Shown here: positions 1 through 6,175 of the stretch, piece by piece
Numbering within the stretch: the stretch's first letter is position 1
How the letters are laid out: every line of letters starts with the position of its first letter
Origin: JAEZFI01 sp044508215
GTDB lineage: Bacteria > Actinomycetota > Acidimicrobiia > Acidimicrobiales > Microtrichaceae
DNA length: 8,997 nucleotides
Direction of reading: 5' to 3'
Assembly (NCBI GenBank): GCA_044508215.1
Contig: JBIQID010000128.1
Coordinates: 1 to 8,997 of the forward strand
Notes under the pieces: model-generated
What the model was told of the DNA's origin: nothing
What the model saw: only the letters and a program-made list of their open reading frames with translations
The model's database searches: none
Made by a program: the position numbers and the translations under genes

Positions 1-369
1 ATGGGCGGCCACGCGATCCTCTGCCCGAACGTCAGCGTGGGGATCCAGCTGACCGGGTCCGACGAGGCCTCCGGCAACTTCCGGGTCGTCCCCGGGAGCC
101 ACGGCCAGTCGCTCCACAACCAGTGGGAGCGGCGCTTCGCCGACGTCCCTGTCGTCGCCATCGACACCGAGCCCGGCGACGTGACGGTGCACGTGGCCGA
201 CGTGATGCACGAGTCGCCCCGCCCGGCCGGCGGTGGCGGGCGTCGCACCATGTACGTCACGTACTACCCGCCGACGCTGTGGGACCACATCGGCCCCGGT
301 GAGGCGTTCAACGACCTGGTGCGCTCGCGCACCGAGGAGGTCGCCCGCCTGCAGGGTCCCCGCGCCTGA
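1..369 (+). CDS. Phytanoyl-CoA dioxygenase (PhyH) family protein, 3' part
   Basis: This is the C-terminal part of an iron(II)/2-oxoglutarate-dependent oxygenase of the PhyH type, which hydroxylates small lipid-like or natural-product substrates; the actual substrate cannot be told. Seen in the sequence: the stretch GNFRVVPGSH (residues 25-34), the typical 'G-pl-vvPGSH' strand and turn of the family; EPGDVTVHVADVMHESPRP (57-75), where His70 fits the distal metal-binding histidine; and RRTMYVTYY (81-89), where Arg81 or Arg82 fits the residue that binds the 2-oxoglutarate carboxylate. The usual HxD metal pair lies N-terminal in this family and is not present, and full proteins are about 250-300 residues, so the gene almost certainly begins before the window. 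The ATG at base 1 is then an internal methionine. The reading frame ends with TGA at 367-369 and is followed at once by a hairpin. A JmjC or other cupin oxygenase is a less likely alternative. Confidence 0.78.
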   Translation: MGGHAILCPNVSVGIQLTGSDEASGNFRVVPGSHGQSLHNQWERRFADVPVVAIDTEPGDVTVHVADVMHESPRPAGGGGRRTMYVTYYPPTLWDHIGPGEAFNDLVRSRTEEVARLQGPRA

Positions 370-370
370 A

Positions 371-395
371 CCGACCCGCGGCGCGCCGCGGTCGG
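371..395 (+). terminator. Hairpin after the PhyH-like gene
   Basis: The sequence CCGACCCGCGG, loop CGCG, CCGCGGTCGG forms a ten-pair stem with one bulged C, starting two bases after the stop codon. It is followed by the pyrimidine-rich CTCTCCCCC rather than a T-run. This position and strength suggest an intrinsic-like terminator or 3'-end stabiliser in a GC-rich genome. A second perfect hairpin (CCCCTG, loop GGTT, CAGGGG) follows at 401-416 and may reinforce it. Confidence 0.55.
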
Positions 396-400
396 CTCTC

Positions 401-416
401 CCCCTGGGTTCAGGGG
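401..416. repeat. Perfect inverted repeat in the leader of the GGDEF-EAL gene
   Basis: CCCCTG and CAGGGG are exact inverted copies separated by GGTT. The repeat lies between the PhyH hairpin and a third imperfect inverted repeat at 421-438 (GGGCTTGA, G, TCAAGGCCC, with one extra C on the right side). It could be a second terminator stem or part of an operator for the downstream cyclic-di-GMP gene; the sequence alone does not decide. Confidence 0.4.
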
Positions 417-425
417 ATCAGGGCT

Positions 426-450
426 TGAGTCAAGGCCCGGTTCTGCCGAT
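426..450 (+). promoter_or_regulatory. Possible FliA/WhiG (sigma-28 type) promoter before the GGDEF-EAL gene
   Basis: GCCGAT at 445-450 matches the start of the -10 element of sigma-28 family promoters (GCCGATAA). Upstream at 426-433 is TGAGTCAA, whose TCAA resembles the T(A/C)AA type of -35 core, but the TCAA-to-GCCGAT distance is 11 bases instead of the usual 15 or so. Transcription would start about at base 457-460, on or just before the GTG start, giving a leaderless mRNA. That fits the lack of any Shine-Dalgarno sequence. The motif is short and the spacing imperfect, so this is a suggestion only. Confidence 0.3.
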
Positions 451-459
451 GGCACACCC

Positions 460-3105
460 GTGAACGCTCCGACGCGCGCCGTCAGGTGGCTGCTCGGCGT
501 GGCGGCCGTCGTGGTGGTCGCGCAACACCTCTGGCCCTCCCCGGCCGGCCACCTGGCCCACCTGGTCGTGCAGCTCCTCGGATCGTTCCTGCTGCCCGCC
601 TGGGCCACACGACGCTGGAGAGACGAGCGGTCCGGGTCCATGGCGCTCGTCTCGGTCTACGCCTGGATCACCGCGGTCTGCTCCGTCGCCTGGCCGCTCA
701 CGGGGCAGATCAACGGACCGTTGGGCGCCGGCAACCCGTGGGACATCGTCTTCCTCGCCGCGCTGCCCTTGGGCGTCGTGGGCCTCGGAGTGCTGTGCTT
801 CAGCGGGCTGAACCGGACGTCGTGGCTCCGCCTGGCGAGCGATGCGTTCGTCGTGGCATCCGCGATGTTGTTCACCGGGTGGTTGACCTGGTTCGCCGTC
901 CCCCGGCAGACCGGGCAGCTCGACGGCCTGCGGATCGCCTCGCTCCTCCCGTCGTTCGGCTACGTCGCCGCGCTCGGGGTGTTGGCGGCGGTGATGGCGT
1001 CCCGCCACGCGAAGCGCGGCCTGGGATGGGTCGCTGCGGCCGCCGGCTCGGCGCTCGTCTGCGACACCGCCGCCGTCCTCGACATGGGGCCGACCGACCA
1101 GCCCCACCTGCTGGTGCTGTTGTCGTGGGCGCTCACCCCGTACATGCTCCTGGGCGCGGTCATGACCGTGGGGAGCCAGGAGCCGTCGGGCAACCGTCGG
1201 CCCGGCCGCCGGCGAGCGCACGTCTTCGGGTCGATCCTGTTGAACGTCGTGGCGATCGTCGGCCTCCTCGTGCGTGGCGGCTCGCTCGACGACACCGTCG
1301 TCATCACCCTCCTCCTGCTGCTCGGCATCGCCGTGGTGGTCAACCAGCTGGCGGTGTCCGCGGAGATCGACGGCTTGCTCTTCTTGAACGAGGAGCACCT
1401 GGAACGTCTCCGTGCCAGCGAAGCCCGCTTCCGCACCGCCTTCGACGGCGCCCCGGTGGGCATCGCGATCCTGGAGGACGGCTTGTTCTCCGACGTGAAC
1501 CCTGCGCTCGAACAGATCGTGGGACGGTCGCGGCGCGAGCTCGTGGGTTCGCCGTACCGGGACCTCGTCAGCGAGGAGACCCTCCCGCCTGCGATCGAGA
1601 GCGACTGGAACCTGCTGACCGACGAGACCTCGACACGGTCGGCGGAGGTCCCGCTCGAGCACCCGGACGGCACCACGACCTGGTGCCGTGTCACGGTGGC
1701 GCGGAGCGAGGAGACCCCGGCTCCACGGTTCATCGCCATCGTGGAGGACACCACCGAGCGGCGTGCGGCTCGGGAGCGGCTGGCGCACCTGGCCGTGTTC
1801 GACCAGCTCACGGGCCTGCCGAACCGCCGCACCTTCGTGGAACGCCTCAACGAGGCGCTCGAGTCGCCTGAGGGGGCCGGCGTGGCCGTCGGCTTCCTCG
1901 ACCTCGACCGCTTCAAGGTGGTGAACGACAGCCTCGGGCACGCTGTCGGGGACCGGGTGCTCGTGGTCCTCGCGGAGCGCATCCGCGAAGCCCTCGGGGA
2001 CCGCGGGCTCGTCGCCCGGTTCGCCGGCGACGAGTTCACGCTGCTCCTCCCCGACTGCGATCGCTCGCGGGCCCGGACGCTGCTCGACGAGGTCCGCGCC
2101 GCCCTGGCCCAGCCGGTGCCCGTCGGCGACGGCGTGCTCCACCATCCGACCGCGTCGATCGGGGTCTGCTGGTTGCCGGCCGGCGAGGGCGACTCGGAGA
2201 CCGCGCTCGCCCGCGCCGACGCCGCGATGTACCGGGCGAAGGCGAAGGGCCGCAACCAGATCGACTTCTACGACGCTGCGTCGGACGACGCCGAGGCGCA
2301 CCTGCGCGTGGTGTCCGACCTCCACCGGGCGCTCGAGCGCCAGGAGCTTCGGGCCCACTACCAGCCGATCGTCGACCTCGCGTCCGGTCGCACCGTGGGC
2401 TTCGAGGCCCTCGTCCGGTGGCAGCACCCGCGCCACGGGCTCCTCGCCCCCGCCGCGTTCATCGACGCCGCCGAGGAGTCAGGCCTCATCGTCGAGGTCG
2501 GCGGCTGGATGCTGGCAGAGGCGGTGGGACAGCTGCGCACCTGGCGCTCACGCTTCCCCCACGAGTCGCTGACGATCTCGGTGAACGTGGCGGCCAGGCA
2601 GCTGACCGAGCCGTTCGTCGACCAGGTCCGCGGGGTGCTGGAGCGGACCGGGGTGGACCCGCGGTCGGTGTGGCTCGAGATCACCGAGACCGCACTCATG
2701 GTGGACGTGCGCCAGGCCGAGTCGGTGTTGGCCGGCCTGCACCGCCTGGGGGTGCACCTGACCGTGGACGACTTCGGCACCGGCTACTCGTCGCTGACCT
2801 ACCTCAGCCGGTTCCCCGTGGACGGCCTGAAGATCGACCGCAGCTTCACCGAGGGGGCCGGTATCGACGCCCAGGCCGACGCGATCTGCGAAGGCGTGAC
2901 CTCACTCGCGAACGCGCTCGGTCTCCGCACCGTCGCAGAGGGCATCGAGCTGCCGGAGCAGTGGGCTCGACTGCGCTCGTTCGGCTGCCGGTGCGGGCAG
3001 GGCTACCTCTTCGGTCGACCCGTCCCTGCGGAGCAGGCGGTCCGCCACATCGGTCGGGTCGCCGGGGCGGAGGAGGCTGTGCTCACTCCTGGACGAGCTC
3101 GATGA
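460..3105 (+). CDS. Membrane-anchored PAS-GGDEF-EAL cyclic-di-GMP signalling protein
   Basis: An 881-residue protein predicted to make (GGDEF) and/or break (EAL) cyclic-di-GMP at the inner face of the membrane. Residues 1-300 hold about nine or ten hydrophobic segments (for example 10-27, 62-80, 93-116, 126-147, 188-208, 217-237, 255-271, 280-298) that I do not match to a named sensor domain such as MHYT or MASE1. A PAS domain follows (about 318-430, starting SEARFRTAFDGAPVGIAI), then GGDEF (about 441-605) with DLDRFK at 481-486 and AGDEF at 522-526. The usual RxxD inhibitory site before that motif is absent. The EAL domain (about 630-865) carries EAL 649-651, Asn709, Glu740, DDFGTGYSS 770-778, Lys791, EGIE 827-830 and Gln847, so all phosphodiesterase residues I can check are present. 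AGDEF is a common active variant, so both activities are possible. The GTG start has no Shine-Dalgarno sequence, and no better in-frame start is seen. The 3' end overlaps the convergent epimerase gene by 23 bases. Confidence 0.95.
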   Translation: MNAPTRAVRWLLGVAAVVVVAQHLWPSPAGHLAHLVVQLLGSFLLPAWATRRWRDERSGSMALVSVYAWITAVCSVAWPLTGQINGPLGAGNPWDIVFLAALPLGVVGLGVLCFSGLNRTSWLRLASDAFVVASAMLFTGWLTWFAVPRQTGQLDGLRIASLLPSFGYVAALGVLAAVMASRHAKRGLGWVAAAAGSALVCDTAAVLDMGPTDQPHLLVLLSWALTPYMLLGAVMTVGSQEPSGNRRPGRRRAHVFGSILLNVVAIVGLLVRGGSLDDTVVITLLLLLGIAVVVNQLAVSAEIDGLLFLNEEHLERLRASEARFRTAFDGAPVGIAILEDGLFSDVNPALEQIVGRSRRELVGSPYRDLVSEETLPPAIESDWNLLTDETSTRSAEVPLEHPDGTTTWCRVTVARSEETPAPRFIAIVEDTTERRAARERLAHLAVFDQLTGLPNRRTFVERLNEALESPEGAGVAVGFLDLDRFKVVNDSLGHAVGDRVLVVLAERIREALGDRGLVARFAGDEFTLLLPDCDRSRARTLLDEVRAALAQPVPVGDGVLHHPTASIGVCWLPAGEGDSETALARADAAMYRAKAKGRNQIDFYDAASDDAEAHLRVVSDLHRALERQELRAHYQPIVDLASGRTVGFEALVRWQHPRHGLLAPAAFIDAAEESGLIVEVGGWMLAEAVGQLRTWRSRFPHESLTISVNVAARQLTEPFVDQVRGVLERTGVDPRSVWLEITETALMVDVRQAESVLAGLHRLGVHLTVDDFGTGYSSLTYLSRFPVDGLKIDRSFTEGAGIDAQADAICEGVTSLANALGLRTVAEGIELPEQWARLRSFGCRCGQGYLFGRPVPAEQAVRHIGRVAGAEEAVLTPGRAR

Positions 3106-3484
3106 GGGTGCCGAAGCTGCCCTTCGGGTGGACGAACGCCACCGTCGTGCCCCGGCTGCCCGGACGCGGCTCCTTGTCGATGGGTGTGGCACCAGCGGCG
3201 ACCATCGCCTCGAGCGCCGCCTTGCAGTCGTCGACGCGGTAGCCGATGTGGTGGAGCCCCTCGCCGCGCTTCTCGAGCGACTTGGCGATCGGTGAGTCGG
3301 GCCGCGTGGCAGCAGTCAGCTGGATGTAGCTGTCGGCCACCTTGATGAGGGCTTCCTCCACGCCGTCGCTCTCGACGATCTCGCGGTGCGCGACCTCGGC
3401 TCCGAAGGCGTTCCGGTAGTACTCGATCGCGGCCTCGAGGTCACGGACGGCGATGGCGACGTGGTCGATCTCGGTCAGCAGCAT
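3083..3484 (-). CDS. mce: Methylmalonyl-CoA (ethylmalonyl-CoA) epimerase
   Basis: A small vicinal-oxygen-chelate (glyoxalase-fold) protein of 133 residues, the usual length for methylmalonyl-CoA epimerase, which interconverts the 2R and 2S forms of methylmalonyl-CoA. Homologues in ethylmalonyl-CoA pathway bacteria also act on ethylmalonyl-CoA. The two beta-alpha-beta modules each show their metal ligands: IDHVAIAVRDL (His8) and YIQLT (Gln55) in the first, GLHHIGYRV (His78 or His79) and FGTLIELVQE (Glu129) in the second. The HPKGSFGTLIEL ending is diagnostic of the epimerase rather than glyoxalase I. I prefer the ATG at 3484; a GTG nine bases upstream (3493) is also in frame. Neither has a clear Shine-Dalgarno sequence. 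The gene lies about 30 bases downstream of the HAD hydrolase and probably shares its mRNA. Placement with ccr and a thiolase favours a role in the ethylmalonyl-CoA or propionyl-CoA route. Confidence 0.93.
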   Translation of the reverse strand: MLLTEIDHVAIAVRDLEAAIEYYRNAFGAEVAHREIVESDGVEEALIKVADSYIQLTAATRPDSPIAKSLEKRGEGLHHIGYRVDDCKAALEAMVAAGATPIDKEPRPGSRGTTVAFVHPKGSFGTLIELVQE

Positions 3485-3514
3485 GGTCCGCACGGTACCC
3501 GCGACCGCCGCCGG

Positions 3515-4099
3515 TCAGAGCAGTCCGAGCGAGGCGAGCCACTCGACGACCCCCTCGAGCGACCGGTAGTGGTGGCCGGTCCAGCCGTGCGCGATCGCTG
3601 CGGCGACGTTGTCCTCCCGGTCGTCCACGAAGCCCACCGTCGAGGCCGGCCGGCCCAGCTCGATGGTCACCCGGTCGAAGACATCGGGGTGCGGCTTGGC
3701 CACCCCCAGCCGAGCCGTGTTGAAGATGTGGTCGAACGCGTCCGCGATGCCGTGCTCGACCAGCTCGACCTCGGTCCGGAGGGTGCCGTTCGTGAGCAAC
3801 GCCACGGTGGTGCCGCCGTGGCGGAGGCGCTCGAGCACCTCGATCGCCGCGTGGTCGAGCACCGCACGCAGCTCCTCGAACTCCCGCACCGCGTCCATGC
3901 CGATCCGCTGCGCGAGCCGGTCGGTGAACTCCGGCCAGTCGATCTCGCCGACGACGAGCTGGTTGCCCAGGTCGTCGCCGAACGCGGCGGTCAGGAGTGC
4001 GCCACGCTCGAGGCCGTGGCGGTCCTCGAGCGCCGCCTCAGCGGCCCGGTCGAAGTGGCGCAGCACTCCGTCGAGGTCGAAGACGACCGCCTCGATCAC
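3515..4099 (-). CDS. HAD-superfamily hydrolase, subfamily IA (phosphatase-like)
   Basis: A 194-residue cytosolic haloacid-dehalogenase-fold hydrolase, probably a small-molecule phosphatase; the substrate cannot be named. All four HAD motifs are visible: motif I VFDLDGVL (nucleophile Asp8 and acid/base Asp10), motif II LLTNGT (Thr103-Asn104), motif III Lys135 in AKPHPDVF, and motif IV VDDREDN (Asp159, Asp160). The helical insert between motif I and II is the C1 cap typical of subfamily IA. The start is GTG, chosen because a strong Shine-Dalgarno sequence (GGGAGGA) lies five bases upstream and motif I begins at residue 6. The closeness to the epimerase suggests cotranscription; a large hairpin separates it from ccr upstream. 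It could be a house-cleaning phosphatase for damaged metabolites, but that is inference from company only. A haloacid dehalogenase or beta-phosphoglucomutase-like activity is possible. Confidence 0.9.
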   Translation of the reverse strand: MIEAVVFDLDGVLRHFDRAAEAALEDRHGLERGALLTAAFGDDLGNQLVVGEIDWPEFTDRLAQRIGMDAVREFEELRAVLDHAAIEVLERLRHGGTTVALLTNGTLRTEVELVEHGIADAFDHIFNTARLGVAKPHPDVFDRVTIELGRPASTVGFVDDREDNVAAAIAHGWTGHHYRSLEGVVEWLASLGLL

Positions 4100-4104
4100 G
4101 CCCG

Positions 4105-4112
4105 TCCTCCCG
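4105..4112 (-). promoter_or_regulatory. Strong ribosome binding site that fixes the HAD GTG start
   Basis: On the minus strand the bases before the GTG at 4099 read CGGGAGGACGGGC. GGGAGGA is complementary to the 3' end of 16S rRNA and lies about five bases from the start codon. It is one of the clearer Shine-Dalgarno sites in the window; most other starts here are weak or leaderless. Confidence 0.6.
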
Positions 4113-4137
4113 GACCTCGGGGCCCACCGCCCGAAAC

Positions 4138-4177
4138 GTTCCTCCCTGGGCGCAGCCTGCGGCGCCCGGAGAGGAAC
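4138..4177. terminator. Long hairpin between ccr and the HAD gene
   Basis: GTTCCTCCCTGGGCGC (4138-4153) and GCGCCCGGAGAGGAAC (4162-4177) are inverted copies around the eight-base loop AGCCTGCG. Of 16 positions, 14 pair normally, one forms a G-T wobble and one is a C-A mismatch. It begins 20 bases after the ccr stop codon on the minus strand. There is no T-run after it (AACGTTTCGGG), so it may be a rho-independent-like terminator of GC-rich type or an mRNA-stabilising stem that makes ccr and the HAD-epimerase pair accumulate differently. Confidence 0.6.
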
Positions 4178-4196
4178 AGAACGGGGATGGACAGGA

Positions 4197-5552
4197 CTAC
4201 AGCTCCCCTCGGGCGTGGCGCTGGAAGAGGGTGATCTTGTCCTCGCCGACGCGCTCGCGCTTCTCGGGGTCGGTGATCCCCTGGCCCGCCTCGGGTGCCA
4301 GGCAGAGCACGCCGAGCTTGCCCTCGGCCTCGTTGCGGTGGACCGAGAGCGCTGCCTCGCCCACCTGGTCCAGCTCGTAGACCTTCGACATCACCGGCTG
4401 GATGCGACCCATGTCGATCAGGCGGTTCATGGCGTAGGCCTCGGCGTAGTTGGCGAAGTGCGAGCTGACGATCCGCTTCAGCTTCATCCAGAGGTGGCGG
4501 TTGTCGTACTCGATCATGTAGCCGGACGTGGCGGCGCAGGTCACCACGGTGCCGCCCCGCTTGGCGATGAAGACCGAGGCGCCGAACGTCGATCGTCCCG
4601 GGTGCTCGAAGACGATGTCGGGGTCGTCGCCCACCAGCGAACGGACCTTCTTGCCCAGGCGACGCCACTCCGACTCGTCCTGGGTGTGCTCGTCCTTCCA
4701 GAACTTGTAGCCCTCGGCCCGGCGGTCGATGGCGTTCTCACAGCCCATGGCGTTGAGCAGCTTGACGCGGTCCTCGCTCGACACCACACCGACCGGCGTG
4801 CCGCCGCCGTTGAGGACGAGCTGGATGGCGTAGGCACCGATGCCGCCGGTGGCGCCCCAGACGAAGACGTTGTCGCCCTGCTTCATGCGCGAGGCGTGCT
4901 GGCCCACGAGCATCCGGTAGCTGGTCGAGGCGCAGAGCGCGTTGACCGCTGCCTCCTCCCAGGAGAGGTGCGTCGGCTTCGGCATCAGCTGGTTCGCCTT
5001 CACGATGCTGAGGTCGGCCAGGCCGCCGTAGTTCGTCTCGAAGCCCCAGATGCGCTGGTTGGCGGCGAGCATCGAGTCGTCGTGCGCCGAGGGGTCCTGG
5101 TCGTCCACGTGGTTGCAGTGGACCGTGACGTGGTCGCCCGGCTTCCAGTTGCGAACCGCGGAACCCACGCGGAGCACCACACCGGCGCTGTCGGAGCCCA
5201 CCACGTGGAAGTCCTGGGCGTGCCGGGCACCCCACATCGACTCCTTGCCGAGGCGGTCGAGGAAGCCGAAGGTCGGCAGCGGCTCGAAGATCGACGTCCA
5301 GACGGTGTTGAAGTTGATCGAGCTCGCCATGTTGGCGATGTAGACCTCGTCGGGCGCCAGCTCGGGGAGCGGGACATCGCTGACGTGCAACGACTTGCGA
5401 GGGTCCTTGTCCTCGGACGCCACGCCTTCCCACATCTCGGTCTCGCTGCGGAGCACGTGGGCGGCCCGGTAGGCCTCGGGCAGCGGCACGTTCGCCATGT
5501 CGTCGCCGGTGGCACCGGCCTGGATGGCTTCGAGGATCTGCTGGGTCGACAT
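4197..5552 (-). CDS. ccr: Crotonyl-CoA carboxylase/reductase
   Basis: A 451-residue medium-chain dehydrogenase/reductase that reduces crotonyl-CoA with NADPH while fixing CO2 to give (2S)-ethylmalonyl-CoA, the signature step of the ethylmalonyl-CoA pathway and a source of polyketide extender units. The N-terminus (QQILEAIQAG, then VPLPEAYRAAHV) and length match the family. Visible landmarks: SSINFNTVW (78-85) with the asparagine of the CO2 pocket (Asn82 or Asn80), WGFETNYGG (169-177) with the Phe171-Glu172 pair, the nucleotide-binding loop VWGATGGIGAYAIQL (231-245), and SSHF with His365. These match the Asn, Phe, Glu and His known to hold CO2 in the Kitasatospora enzyme, so carboxylation rather than plain reduction is expected. 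The ATG has no Shine-Dalgarno sequence but lies eight bases after TAACCT, suggesting leaderless transcription. Only 17 bases separate it from the divergent GNAT gene. The CoA substrate links it to the thiolase and epimerase nearby. Confidence 0.96.
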   Translation of the reverse strand: MSTQQILEAIQAGATGDDMANVPLPEAYRAAHVLRSETEMWEGVASEDKDPRKSLHVSDVPLPELAPDEVYIANMASSINFNTVWTSIFEPLPTFGFLDRLGKESMWGARHAQDFHVVGSDSAGVVLRVGSAVRNWKPGDHVTVHCNHVDDQDPSAHDDSMLAANQRIWGFETNYGGLADLSIVKANQLMPKPTHLSWEEAAVNALCASTSYRMLVGQHASRMKQGDNVFVWGATGGIGAYAIQLVLNGGGTPVGVVSSEDRVKLLNAMGCENAIDRRAEGYKFWKDEHTQDESEWRRLGKKVRSLVGDDPDIVFEHPGRSTFGASVFIAKRGGTVVTCAATSGYMIEYDNRHLWMKLKRIVSSHFANYAEAYAMNRLIDMGRIQPVMSKVYELDQVGEAALSVHRNEAEGKLGVLCLAPEAGQGITDPEKRERVGEDKITLFQRHARGEL

Positions 5553-5560
5553 GGCCGCGA

Positions 5561-5566
5561 AGGTTA
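5561..5566 (-). promoter_or_regulatory. Possible -10 element for leaderless ccr transcription
   Basis: The minus strand reads TAACCT, matching the TANNNT form of actinobacterial -10 boxes, followed by eight bases and then the ccr ATG. A start site seven or eight bases downstream would fall on the ATG. No convincing -35 is visible. The same six bases are followed on minus by TCGCGGCC; the thiolase region has an identical TAACCT followed by CGACGCC. Confidence 0.35.
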
Positions 5567-5573
5567 TCCGTGG
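5563..5573. promoter_or_regulatory. Degenerate half operator shared with the thiolase upstream region
   Basis: GTTATCCGTGG here matches the first 11 bases of the perfect palindrome at 6161-6176 (GTTACCCGCGG) at nine positions. The right arm is not kept. It overlaps the candidate -10 of ccr and the GTG start of the GNAT gene, a place where a repressor could block ccr. It may be chance in GC-rich DNA. Confidence 0.3.
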
Positions 5574-6175
5574 CCCATTTGGGAGACGAACGAGCCAGAC
5601 TGGCGCTCGTGGGGGAGCCTGCGACGTTGCGCACGGAGCGGCTCCTGCTGCGCGCCTGGCGCGACTCGGACCTGCCGGCCTTCGCGGATCTGAACGCCGA
5701 CCCGGAGGTGATGGAGCACTTCCCTGCCACCCTCACCTCCGAGCAGTCGACCCGGACGGCCGAGATCATCCGGCAGCGGATGGAGGCGCAGGGCTGGGGG
5801 TTGTGGGCGGTCGAGGTGCCCGGGGTCTCCGACTTCGTCGGGTTCGTCGGGTTGAACCCGGGCGACGAGGCGTTGGGCAGGCCGTGCACCGAGGTGGGAT
5901 GGCGGCTCGCCCGGAGGTGGTGGGGCCACGGCTACGCGCCCGAGGGGGCGGCAGCCGCGGTCCGCTTCGCGTTCGACGAGCTGGGGCTCGACGAGATCGT
6001 GAGCTTCACCGTGCCGGAGAACCTCCGGTCCCGGCGGGTGATGGAGAAGATCGGGCTCGCCTTCTCGGGCGAGTTCGAGCACGTGCGGCTCGCCCGCGAA
6101 CGGCACCCGATGCGCCTCCACGTCCTCTACCGGGCCGAGAGGGACCGGTGGCCGATTCCTGTTACCCGCGGGTAA
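5570..6175 (+). CDS. GNAT-family N-acetyltransferase, RimJ/RimL type
   Basis: A 201-residue acetyltransferase that transfers an acetyl group from acetyl-CoA to an amine, perhaps a protein N-terminus or a small molecule; the acceptor is unknown. The opening LRTERLLLRAWRDSDL (20-35) is the hallmark first strand of the RimJ/RimL subgroup (Acetyltransf_3). The acetyl-CoA pyrophosphate loop is seen as RRWWGHGYAPEGA (115-127), and the C-terminal NLRSRRVMEKIGL (151-163) is the usual last helix with the Asn-x-x-Ser pattern. The GTG at 5570 is chosen because GAAGG lies six bases upstream; a GTG at 5609 (residue 14) would still keep the whole domain and would widen the gap to ccr to 56 bases. The TAA stop lies inside the palindrome in front of the thiolase. 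It is probably not part of the CoA pathway itself, although it uses acetyl-CoA. Confidence 0.9.
   Translation: MAHLGDERARLALVGEPATLRTERLLLRAWRDSDLPAFADLNADPEVMEHFPATLTSEQSTRTAEIIRQRMEAQGWGLWAVEVPGVSDFVGFVGLNPGDEALGRPCTEVGWRLARRWWGHGYAPEGAAAAVRFAFDELGLDEIVSFTVPENLRSRRVMEKIGLAFSGEFEHVRLARERHPMRLHVLYRAERDRWPIPVTRG

Noticed and set aside
1..3. ATG at base 1 as the true start of the PhyH-like gene
   Set aside because: The protein would lack the HxD metal-binding motif and more than half of the family length, so the window edge cuts the gene.
449..463. Four-codon ORF (ATG to TGA) overlapping the GTG start of the GGDEF-EAL gene
   Set aside because: No ribosome binding site, and such short ORFs are expected by chance. 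The ATG also falls partly within the candidate -10 element.
430..2436. Long open frame of 668 codons on the minus strand opposite the GGDEF-EAL gene
   Set aside because: Its composition is Arg/Gly/His/Pro-rich with no recognisable domain, and the plus strand codes for clear PAS, GGDEF and EAL domains. It is an antisense shadow caused by high GC.
3609..5693. Open frame of 694 codons on the plus strand across the HAD and ccr genes
   Set aside because: Low-complexity Arg/Val/His-rich translation lying opposite two well-supported genes; no domain seen.
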